Shown piece after piece: positions 49,466 to 58,234 of a stretch of 64,000 nucleotides of DNA; within the stretch, counting starts at the first letter, position 1, and each line of letters begins with the position of its first letter. Below the pieces are notes generated by a model, which did no database searches, was not told the DNA's origin, and saw only the letters and a list, made by a program, of their open reading frames with translations. Made by a program: the position numbers and the translations under genes. The stretch lies in NCBI GenBank assembly GCA_025361625.1, contig JANYKL010000090.1, forward strand, positions 1 to 64,000. The letters are read 5' to 3'. This stretch comes from Acidobacteriaceae bacterium (GTDB lineage Bacteria > Acidobacteriota > Terriglobia > Terriglobales > Acidobacteriaceae).

Positions 49466-51565
49466 TCAAGCGTTTGTTCCGAAGAACTCTTCTACTTTTC
49501 TCACGTCGGTTGTGCGGCTATACGGAGGCAGGCTCTCGACGAAAACCTTGCCGTATTGTTTTTTCACAATTCGATTGTCCAGCAGTGCCAACAGACCGCG
49601 ATCGTGCAGTGAACGGATCAACCTTCCAAAGCCTTGCTTTAAGGTGATGACCGCACTCGGCACCTGATAGTCAAAGAAAGCGTTGCCGCCGGCGGCGTCG
49701 ATCGCTTTCACGCGCGCGGCAACGACCGGATCGCTCGGCACGGCAAAGGGCAAGCGGTCGATGATCACGCAGCTTAGCTGTTCGCCTTGCACGTCCACGC
49801 CTTGCCAGAATGAAGAGGTGCCGAACAGCACCGCATTTGGAGTAAGACGAAATTCCTCGAGCAGCGCCGACTTTGGCGCATCGCCCTGCTTCAGCATGGG
49901 GTAATCCAACACACCAAGCAGGCGGTCGAAGATTTCGTTCATCTGCGCGTAGCTGGTGAAGAGCACGAAGGCGCGGCCGCGAGTGATCTGCAATAGACGT
50001 CCGATCACCGTCGCCGCTGCAGCGGCAAATTGTGGAGTTCGCGGATCTGGAAGGTCCGGCGGCACATACAAGATCACTTGGCTTTCGTAATCGAAGTGCG
50101 AGGGCACAATCAGTTCGCGCGCGTGATCAAGTCCCAATCGCTGCCGGATGTAGCCAAATTCGCCGCCAACCGCCAGAGTGGCCGACGTTAATATGGCGGT
50201 TTCTATTTTCGACCACAGGCACTCGCGCAAAATTTGGCCCACTTGTATCGGCGTGGCCTGCAAAAATACATTTGATCGTCCGCCGGATGTTGCCTCTGAC
50301 GCCGACCTCCGCCTTGATGGCGGCACTCCCCTAAAGCCGCGCCGCTCGATCCAAAAAACTGTGTTTGGATCTTCGTTCTCCATCACGAAGCTGAGCTGAA
50401 CTTGTAGCTGCTGTGCTCGCCGCGCAAGCGAAAACACTTCTTCCGGCTTCTGAGGGAGTTGTTCCAGTTCGGCAACCAGTCGGTTGAGCGCCTGATTCAG
50501 CGCGATAAATTCTTCGCCATTTTCTTCCAGAAACTCGCGGCGACAATCGAAGGCAAATCTCCCTTCGCTCGGAGGCAGCAGCGAAAAGAAGAGTTGCGAG
50601 CGCTCCCGCATCGCCCTGATCGCCGCAGACATTTGCGGCGTGTAAAGTTTTTCGCGCTGCAGCAACTGTTCGATGTCGCGGGCCAGTTCGTCCACGCGCA
50701 AATTGCTGACAGAAATGCCGAAGTAGTTTCCGGCAATGTCTTCGAGTTCATGGGCTTCGTCAAAAACTACCGCGCCGTATTCGGGTAGAACCCCCGCGTC
50801 GGCCGCACCATCGGTCTCAAGTTTGATTGCAAGGTCGGCAAAGAACAGATGATGATTGACGATGACGATGTCGCTCTCGACCGCCCGACGCCGCATCTCG
50901 GTGATAAAGCAGCGGTCGAACTCTTTGCACTTCTGGCCAAGACAAGTATCGGCGCGGGCATCGAGTTTATGCCAAAGAGCGCTCGCCTCGGGCAGTTCGG
51001 CTAGCTCGGCGCGGTCTCCGGTATGTGTGGTCTTCTCCCACGCCGCGATCGCGCGATAGTGTTCGATCTCTTCCAATCCGCTGAGCACGGGCTGATCGGT
51101 AAGGTCAAAAAGTTTTTTCCGGCACAAATAATTGTTGCGCCCCTTCATGTAGCAGATGCTGAGCTTACGATCGCCTTCGGGGAATAAGGCAAGCTCGAGC
51201 GCGGGCACGTCTTTAAAGAAAAGTTGCTCTTGCAGATTTTTTGTCCCCGTAGAAATGATCACTCGCTTGCCCGAGCGAATCACCGGCAGGAGATAGGCGA
51301 GCGTTTTTCCGGTACCTGTGCCGGCCTCGACGATCAGATGGCGCTTCTCTTCGATCGCCTCTTCTACTGCCTGCGCCATCTGCAATTGCCCTCGGCGGAA
51401 TTCGTAGGCTGGGTGTGTTTTCGACAGTAGGCCGCCCGGCGAAAAGAACTGGTAGAGCGAAAATCCGGGCGTTCGCTCGGCCGCTGAAGAAGCGGCGCGT
51501 GGCGCGGAATGGGATGGAGCGGGCACAGGAGTCTCTATAATAGCGGGATGCCCACGGGAACTCAT
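49466..51565 (-). CDS. ATP-dependent DNA helicase, DinG/XPD-like
   Basis: YEFRRGQLQMAQAVEEAIEEKRHLIVEAGTGTGKTLAYLLP Walker A, VVFDEAHELED, GTSSFWQGVDVQGEQLSCVIIDRLPFAVPSDP. Confidence 0.94.
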   Translation of the reverse strand: MSSRGHPAIIETPVPAPSHSAPRAASSAAERTPGFSLYQFFSPGGLLSKTHPAYEFRRGQLQMAQAVEEAIEEKRHLIVEAGTGTGKTLAYLLPVIRSGKRVIISTGTKNLQEQLFFKDVPALELALFPEGDRKLSICYMKGRNNYLCRKKLFDLTDQPVLSGLEEIEHYRAIAAWEKTTHTGDRAELAELPEASALWHKLDARADTCLGQKCKEFDRCFITEMRRRAVESDIVIVNHHLFFADLAIKLETDGAADAGVLPEYGAVVFDEAHELEDIAGNYFGISVSNLRVDELARDIEQLLQREKLYTPQMSAAIRAMRERSQLFFSLLPPSEGRFAFDCRREFLEENGEEFIALNQALNRLVAELEQLPQKPEEVFSLARRAQQLQVQLSFVMENEDPNTVFWIERRGFRGVPPSRRRSASEATSGGRSNVFLQATPIQVGQILRECLWSKIETAILTSATLAVGGEFGYIRQRLGLDHARELIVPSHFDYESQVILYVPPDLPDPRTPQFAAAAATVIGRLLQITRGRAFVLFTSYAQMNEIFDRLLGVLDYPMLKQGDAPKSALLEEFRLTPNAVLFGTSSFWQGVDVQGEQLSCVIIDRLPFAVPSDPVVAARVKAIDAAGGNAFFDYQVPSAVITLKQGFGRLIRSLHDRGLLALLDNRIVKKQYGKVFVESLPPYSRTTDVRKVEEFFGTNA

Positions 51566-51618
51566 ATGCGAGCGGCGAATAAAGCATTGGCTCGAATCTA
51601 CGTCGGCGCGAGTACGCC

Positions 51619-53061
51619 TTGAGCAAGAAAAAGATTTTCCCGCTTGTCGCCATTGTTGGACGCCCGAACGTCGGCAAATCCACGCTGTTTAACCACCTGA
51701 CGGGATCGCGCCGCGCGATTGTCGGCGACGAGCCCGGCATCACGCGTGACCGCCTCTATGGCGAAGTAGAGTGGTTGGGCCACCATTTTCGCGTGGTGGA
51801 TACAGGCGGCATCATTCCCGACGATAAAGATTTCATCCCCTCCGAAATTTTCCGCCAGGCAAAAGTCGCGTTCGACGAAGCCGCCGCCATCGTCATGGTG
51901 GTCGACGGCCGAACGGAGATCGCTGGTCCCGATCGCGAACTGGCTCGCTTGCTGGCACGCACCGGCAAACCGCTCTTTCTCGCCGTCAACAAAATGGATT
52001 CCGACAAACAAGACGTACTGCTAGGGGAGTTTCACTCTCTCGGCATGCGGAATGTCTTCCCGATTTCGTCCGAGCATGGGCGCGGCGTCGATGATTTGCT
52101 GGATGGTTTGCTTAAAGTAATCCCGACGTATAAACAGACCTCCGCTAAAGCCTCAGAAGAGGGTGAAGAAAAAGTCGGCGAGGATGTTGGCGAGGCAGAA
52201 AAAGAAGAACCGCACGAAATAAAAGTGGCAATCATCGGCCACCCAAACGTCGGCAAATCGACGCTTTTAAATCAGCTTACCCAAAGCGATCGCGCTATCG
52301 TCTCTCCCATCGCCGGCACAACGCGCGACTCGATCGACGAGGTCATTCAGTATCACGGACGCAAAATACGTTTCATTGACACGGCCGGAATTCGCCGTAA
52401 AGGTAAGACGAAACTGATGGCGGAAAAGCTCTCGGTCGTCATGGCGCGCAAAAACATAGAAGATGCCGACATCGTTCTGTTCATGGTGGACGCGACTGAA
52501 GGTGCTAGCGGACTCGATGCCAACATAGCCGGCTACGCCCACGAGAGCGGCCGCTCGGTGATTATTCTGGTCAACAAGTGGGATCTGATTGCGAGCGGAG
52601 AAAAGCGCGCGATCAGCCAGTCAAAAACCGCGCGAATTCAGGATGCCAAGCGGCCACAAGACCGCGCGCTCTACGAAGAGAGGCTGCGCTACGGTCTTAA
52701 ATTTCTCAGTTATGCTCCGGTGCTTTTTCTGTCGGCCCACACTGGCAAAGGTACGGAGAAGATTTTGCCCTTGATCGAAAAAGTTGCCGCCGAGCGTCGC
52801 AAGCGAATCTCGACTGGCGAGATGAACCGCTTTATCAGGAAAGTCGATTTTGATCGCGCTTCAGTTCCCGTAAGCAAGCGCGTGCGCATTCTTTATATGA
52901 CACAAGCGGGAGTTGCGCCTCCCACTTTCGTGCTTTTCACCGACCGCGCCGTGAAGTTGCACTTCTCCTACCAGCGCTTTCTGGAAAATCAGATTCGCGA
53001 AGCCTTCGAATTTATCGGCTCGCCGATCTGGATCAAAAATCGTGCCCGCAATTCACCGTAA
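51619..53061 (+). CDS. der: GTPase Der (EngA), two G domains
   Basis: VAIVGRPNVGKSTLFNHLTGSRRAIV and VAIIGHPNVGKSTLLNQLTQSDRAIVSPIAGTTRDSID; KH-like C-terminus; TTG start. Confidence 0.97.
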   Translation: MSKKKIFPLVAIVGRPNVGKSTLFNHLTGSRRAIVGDEPGITRDRLYGEVEWLGHHFRVVDTGGIIPDDKDFIPSEIFRQAKVAFDEAAAIVMVVDGRTEIAGPDRELARLLARTGKPLFLAVNKMDSDKQDVLLGEFHSLGMRNVFPISSEHGRGVDDLLDGLLKVIPTYKQTSAKASEEGEEKVGEDVGEAEKEEPHEIKVAIIGHPNVGKSTLLNQLTQSDRAIVSPIAGTTRDSIDEVIQYHGRKIRFIDTAGIRRKGKTKLMAEKLSVVMARKNIEDADIVLFMVDATEGASGLDANIAGYAHESGRSVIILVNKWDLIASGEKRAISQSKTARIQDAKRPQDRALYEERLRYGLKFLSYAPVLFLSAHTGKGTEKILPLIEKVAAERRKRISTGEMNRFIRKVDFDRASVPVSKRVRILYMTQAGVAPPTFVLFTDRAVKLHFSYQRFLENQIREAFEFIGSPIWIKNRARNSP

Positions 53062-53143
53062 AAACTTTGGCACTCGATCTGAGTCATCCCGCTCGTGGAA
53101 AATTCAGTGAACAGTTTGGCAAAAGATCGGAGAAGAGGCGCGT

Positions 53144-54241
53144 TTACACGAGCGGCGTCATGAGCGGTGCCTGCGGCTCCGGGGCGGGATGCAAGAGAAC
53201 ATCAAGATCGGGATAACGCCCGGCAAAGAAATAAAGCGCATAGGAAGGAAAGAAAATTGTCGCAGGGACCGAGACCAGCGCGATCAGATAAACCAAAAGC
53301 AGCAAGAGCATCGTACCAAAAATGATGGCGATACTAATGGTCCCGACATTCCATCCTATCCCCGCGGCGTGGGCGGCCAGCACAGCGAGCACTACCGGAA
53401 TGCCAATTACTAACATCGGGAAAATCGCGGCAATAGAAAAGATAATTCCAGCCGCTATCGAGAGGACGATTTTTAGCAGCACATACACTGCAAACCGCCC
53501 CTGCTCCAGCCGCACGATAGCGAGCAATCGATGCCACCCGTCGGCAAAATCAAGCCCTTCGAGGGCCATGATCGGGACGAGGAAATCTTTCGAGAGAACT
53601 TGCACCACTGCCATGGTGAGAGCAAACAGCAACACTAATCCCACCGCCAATATCGCGCCGACAATCAGGCGCCCAAGATGATTTTTTATATCTGTTGCCC
53701 AACCGGCAGCCAGCGCCAAGGCTAATGGCACCCCGATCAGCAATCCGAAGAACATCAAGGTCGAGATCTGCAGCACGATTTGCCACAGAAAGAAGCGGCC
53801 GCCTGCCTTGCGATATCGATTCCATCCTCTGCTGATCGAACTTTCGCGGCTCACAACTGAATCAAACAGAATGAACCTGAAAACGCTGTTCAAATATAAA
53901 AAGACAGTAGTCAATATCATGAAGGCGAAAATAGCGATCACGATGAGCCCAATATATTGTCCGATGTGCTGAGAAATTTGTCCGGGCATTTTTGGAAGCC
54001 AATCCAAAGGTGATCTTCCAGCGAACAGTGCCGATGTCAGAGAGTCTTGGCCTGACTTGTGCGGAATTTTGGGCCATTGCCCGCCAAAACTCGGCACGCT
54101 GCAGCCTGCGGTATGTATTTCCGCTGCCAAAATGCCGACTAGCGCCAATCGAGCCCACTGCCCAAGACGAAAGGGCGAGAAAAGCTGAGCGCGTGTGTGC
54201 TGCAATGCGGGCTGGACGCAATCGACTGCGGAAAGTGGCAA
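53144..54241 (-). CDS. Multi-spanning membrane protein, hypothetical
   Basis: Repeated hydrophobic segments; VFLYLNSVFRFILFDSVVSRESSISRGWNRYRKAGGRFFLW. Confidence 0.8.
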   Translation of the reverse strand: MPLSAVDCVQPALQHTRAQLFSPFRLGQWARLALVGILAAEIHTAGCSVPSFGGQWPKIPHKSGQDSLTSALFAGRSPLDWLPKMPGQISQHIGQYIGLIVIAIFAFMILTTVFLYLNSVFRFILFDSVVSRESSISRGWNRYRKAGGRFFLWQIVLQISTLMFFGLLIGVPLALALAAGWATDIKNHLGRLIVGAILAVGLVLLFALTMAVVQVLSKDFLVPIMALEGLDFADGWHRLLAIVRLEQGRFAVYVLLKIVLSIAAGIIFSIAAIFPMLVIGIPVVLAVLAAHAAGIGWNVGTISIAIIFGTMLLLLLVYLIALVSVPATIFFPSYALYFFAGRYPDLDVLLHPAPEPQAPLMTPLV

Positions 54242-54335
54242 CGGGTGACCTCTGCTCGAGCTTTATCAAACGGAAGAAGTAAGAAACACTTCTAACCCGA
54301 TGGGGACAACAGGTCAAGTTAAACCTGCCAGGGAT

Positions 54336-55757
54336 TTAAGCGGAACGTAATGCGGCGTCCAATGTCTGGGAATGTTGTGGGGAGTACCACTTGTCGAATT
54401 CTCGCAAGGCAAGTTCGCATTGCTGCCGACGGCGTTCTTTGCGGTCACGTATGCGGGCATCGAGCTCGGGGAGCAGGTCGAAGGTGATGTTTGCGGGCTG
54501 AAAACTTTTACTCTCCGCTCGAGTGATGTAGTGAATGAGCGATCCCAAGGCAGTCGCTCGCGGAGGAGGAATCGGTGTATCACCTAGCGCCAGCGTGGCC
54601 GCATTCATGCCAGCCAAAAGCCCGGTAGCAATCGATTCTACGTAACCTTCTACTCCGCAAATTTGCCCGGCAAACATTACATGCGGATGAGCCCGCATCT
54701 GCAATGTTGACGTTAAGAGCCTCGGAGAATTGATATACGTGTTTCGATGAATTTGCCCGTAGCGAAGAAAGCGCGCGTTCTCGAGACCCGGAATCAGGTT
54801 CAACACGCGCGCCTGGTCTCCAAACTTCAAATGATTCTGGAAACCGACCAGGTTGTAAGAATCGGCTCGCAAATTTTCCTGACGCAATTGCACGGCCGCA
54901 TACGGAATGCGTCCGGTTTTCGGATCTTTGAGGCCCACGGGCTTCATCGGCCCAAAGCGCAGCGTATCGCGACCGCGCCTTGCGATCTCTTCGATCGGAA
55001 GGCAGCTCTCAAAATAATTTAAATTCTCCCAGTCTTTTTGCTCGACCGATTGCGCGGCGACCAGCGCCTCATAGAAGCGGTCGTACTCTTCTTTCGTCAT
55101 CGGACAGTTGATGTAGTCGGCCGAGCCCTTGTCATAACGCGCGGCGAGATAGACTTTGCTCATGTCGATCGAGTCGGCCTCAACAATCGGGCTGATCGAA
55201 TCGTAGAAATATAGATTCTGATGCTCACTTTCATTCCCGCTCGTAGTCGGTGCCGTGGAAGGTGAGAGCAACGAATCAGCAGTGAGCTGTTCGAGAGGCG
55301 TACCGGGGCTAAGCCGCACGATGTCCTGCGATAGAGCATCCGAGGTTAATGGGCCCGTAGCAATAATGGTTACCCCGTCGTCATCGATGTGGGTAGCTTC
55401 TTCCCTGCGAACCGTGATCAACGGGTCACTCGAAATAATGCGGGTCACCTTGGTCGAAAATTCGGCGCGATCAACCGCCAGCGCGTGTCCGGCAGGCACG
55501 GAAGTTTCTCGGGCGATCTCAAGCAATTTGGAACCAGCCCGCCGCATCTCTTCTTTCAACAGCCAGGGCGCAGTGTTTTCACTCTCGGATTTTAGAGAGT
55601 TCGAGCAGACGAGTTCCGCAAAGTCTTCCGTCTGGTGCGCTGGAGTCGATCGCACAGGGCGCATCTCGAATAATTCGACGTGAACTCCGCGGCGCGAGCA
55701 TTGCCATGCCGCCTCCGCTCCCGCCAAACCTGCGCCGATGATGCGAATTTTTTTCAT
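54336..55757 (-). CDS. trmFO: Methylenetetrahydrofolate-tRNA-(uracil-5-)-methyltransferase TrmFO
   Basis: IRIIGAGLAGAEAAWQCSRRGVHVELFEMRP, HQTEDFAELVCSNSLKS, MFAGQICGVEGYVESIATGLLAGMNAA. Confidence 0.96.
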   Translation of the reverse strand: MKKIRIIGAGLAGAEAAWQCSRRGVHVELFEMRPVRSTPAHQTEDFAELVCSNSLKSESENTAPWLLKEEMRRAGSKLLEIARETSVPAGHALAVDRAEFSTKVTRIISSDPLITVRREEATHIDDDGVTIIATGPLTSDALSQDIVRLSPGTPLEQLTADSLLSPSTAPTTSGNESEHQNLYFYDSISPIVEADSIDMSKVYLAARYDKGSADYINCPMTKEEYDRFYEALVAAQSVEQKDWENLNYFESCLPIEEIARRGRDTLRFGPMKPVGLKDPKTGRIPYAAVQLRQENLRADSYNLVGFQNHLKFGDQARVLNLIPGLENARFLRYGQIHRNTYINSPRLLTSTLQMRAHPHVMFAGQICGVEGYVESIATGLLAGMNAATLALGDTPIPPPRATALGSLIHYITRAESKSFQPANITFDLLPELDARIRDRKERRRQQCELALREFDKWYSPQHSQTLDAALRSA

Positions 55758-55875
55758 AAGCCGGAACTTCTTAGGGAAACGGAACGCAATCCGAGTCATT
55801 TTTATTATATGTCCCGCTTCCGTGGCCGAGCGAAGCGGTTGACACTACCCGTCACAGAAGGTACTTTGCAGAAAC

Positions 55876-57009
55876 TTGGAATTGGAGCCGAACGCAGCTA
55901 TGATCTCGCAATCGATCGGACGTAGGGAGTTTGTAAAAGCAGCAGGCAGTTTTGGAGTTCTCGCGGCAACCATGAAAGAAAATCTTTTCGCCAATTCTTT
56001 AGCTGCTCCTGTGCCTTGGCCGAAACTCGTCGGGAGCCCGGTGCTCGACAGCCTGCATCCAGTAATCGATCATTCGCGTGATGTGCGCACCCACTTTAAG
56101 AAAGTCCAGGAAGTTGCCGCCTGGATGGCCTATGAAGAGCTTCCTGAGCCCGACTACGCGCTTCCGTTAGGCGCCGGAGATGGCAAGCGAGACGAGACGA
56201 TCGATTTTATTCTTACCGCCGACCTGATCGACACCGCCTTCACCGACTTTTCAAACCAGCAAAAATTCCAGGTCGATTTTGCCGGACGCCACTGGTCCGA
56301 CTCGGACGCGCTCTTTGCATGCATGAAGCGGGCGCTCGATAGCGGCATTCCGGTGCTCGATGGAAAATTTCTTGCGCAAGCGACGAAGCCCGAACTTCAA
56401 AAGATTTTCGCCGGCAACATTGAAATGCCGATGCTCGACGAAAAAATGGAAGTGCTGCATCAATCCGGCAAAGTGCTGGTCGACAGGTATGGTGGGCGAT
56501 TCCACAATTTTGTGGACTCCTGCTCCCCGCGCCTTTATGACAACGGAAAAGGCCTGGTCGACCGCATGGTCACCGAATTCCCCCGCTTCAACGATGTCAG
56601 CGAATACGACGGACATACCATCAAGTTGTTCAAACTTCCGCAACTTGGCCTGTGGCTCGTGTATTCAAGCCTGCGAAGGTCCGGGCAATTTCGCATCGAC
56701 GACCTCGACAAGATGACGGCTTTTGCCGACTACATCGTCCCGGTCGCCCTACGATTGATGGGAATCACGTCGTATTCGCCCGATCTTGAGCACGCCATCA
56801 ACTCGCACCAGATGATTCCTCGAGACAGCCGACAGGAAATTGAGATTCGCGCTCACTGCGTCTATGCCACGGCGCTGCTGAGTGAAGAGGTAAACAAGCT
56901 TCGTCCGAAAGATATGCAAATCGTTATCCCGCAAATCGATGCGCGCCTATGGACGCACTATCACACGACCTGGTGGCCCCATCATTTGACTAAAACAATC
57001 ATGTACTGA
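55876..57009 (+). CDS. Putative exported queuosine-salvage protein (Q_salvage/Qng1 family) with Tat-like signal
   Basis: RREFVKAAGSFGVLAAT leader; ALDSGIPVLDGKFLAQATKPELQKIF, MPMLDEKMEVLHQSGKVLVDRYGGRFHNFVDS, MTAFADYIVPVALRLMGITSYSPDLE, RQEIEIRAHCVYA resemble recalled human C9orf64/QNG1. Confidence 0.8.
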   Translation: MELEPNAAMISQSIGRREFVKAAGSFGVLAATMKENLFANSLAAPVPWPKLVGSPVLDSLHPVIDHSRDVRTHFKKVQEVAAWMAYEELPEPDYALPLGAGDGKRDETIDFILTADLIDTAFTDFSNQQKFQVDFAGRHWSDSDALFACMKRALDSGIPVLDGKFLAQATKPELQKIFAGNIEMPMLDEKMEVLHQSGKVLVDRYGGRFHNFVDSCSPRLYDNGKGLVDRMVTEFPRFNDVSEYDGHTIKLFKLPQLGLWLVYSSLRRSGQFRIDDLDKMTAFADYIVPVALRLMGITSYSPDLEHAINSHQMIPRDSRQEIEIRAHCVYATALLSEEVNKLRPKDMQIVIPQIDARLWTHYHTTWWPHHLTKTIMY

Positions 57010-57064
57010 TTCGTGACTGAAAATGCGGGTAGCAGTCAAGTTCCCGGCCAGGAGATTCAGAAGT

Positions 57065-58164
57065 ATGCGCTGCCGATTTGCATTCATCATCTTCGTTTTT
57101 TTTAGCTGCGTGTCGTTCGCGGGTGCGCAGGCAAAGCGCAAGATCATTATTGACCAGGACGCGAGGGGCCCCGCCACGACCGACCAGCAATCGATGCTGG
57201 TCTTTCTGCAATCTCCAGAGGTCGAGACTCTCGGCATAACCGTGGTCAGCGGCGATATGGCGAGACGAAGAAGTGGCGCATACGCTGCGAATGCTGGAGA
57301 TTATCGGTCGCACCGATGTTCCCGTCGTTCCGGGGGCGGTTTTCCCTCTTATTAACCGGATGGAATTGATCGAGCGCTGGGAAAAGCTCTACGGCAAAGT
57401 CGATTATCAAGGCGCGTGGAATAAGAAGCCTTCAGGCGACGGTCAGCGTGGCGGCTTTCATGGTCCGTATGAGATTCCGCCGCTGGAAGGAAGGCAATCC
57501 GACAACCAAGCCATCAACCGAGGATGCCGCGCACTTCATCATCCGCATGCTGCACAAGTATCCGCACGAAGTAACGCTTTATGCGGGAGGCCCGCTGACG
57601 GATATTGCACAGGCCATCAGTATCGACCCGGCAGTGCCCGACCTCGCGCAGGAACTGGTAATCATGGGCGGTTCGATCGCTCCTGATTTGCCCTATCCAT
57701 GGGCGACTTCGAATCGCCGTGAATTCAATTTCTGGTGGGACCCGGAAGCTGTGCACATCACTCTAAGCGCTCCGGGGTGGCGCAAAATAACCGTGACTAC
57801 CGTCGATATTTCAATCAAGACCCGCATGACGAAAGAAATGATCGCGACCATCGCCAAGTCGCAGAATCCAGCTGCGCAATACATTGCAAAATATGCGGAC
57901 GAGGAATATCTCTGGGACGAACTTGCTGCAGTCGCTTGGCTCGACCCAAGCATCATCACCAAAGAGATTCAACTGCGCATGGACATGGATTACTCCCATG
58001 GTCCCGGTTACGGCAACACCCTTGTCTGGGCTCCGGGAGATGAACCCGGCCTCGGCGAGAGCCTGGTGAAAGTGCCGCAAGAACTGGATCTGGCAAAATT
58101 CAACAAAATGTTCATCGCTCTGATGACGGCGCCAACACCTGGAGCGATTCAGAAAGCGAAGTGA
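57065..58164 (+). pseudogene. Inosine-uridine-type nucleoside hydrolase, secreted, interrupted by two frameshifts
   Basis: KIIIDQDARGP...LGITVVSGD in frame 1; MAHTLRMLEIIGRTDVPVVPGAVFPL in frame 2; NPTTKPSTEDAAHFIIRMLHKYPHEVTLYAGGPLTDIAQAI..LVIMGGS..REFNFWWDPEAVHI in frame 3. Confidence 0.88.
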
Positions 58165-58234
58165 TTTCGGGTTCGTAAAATCAGTGTGCGTCCGCGCAAG
58201 CGTAAACCGGTCGCACGCTATAATTGTCCGACGA

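Noticed and set aside
54243-54317. Minus-strand ORF 53862-54317 as a separate gene
   Set aside because: Out-of-frame overlap with the N-terminal region of the membrane protein 53144-54241.
57273-57686. ORF 57273-57686 as a separate gene
   Set aside because: It is the middle segment of the frameshifted nucleoside hydrolase.
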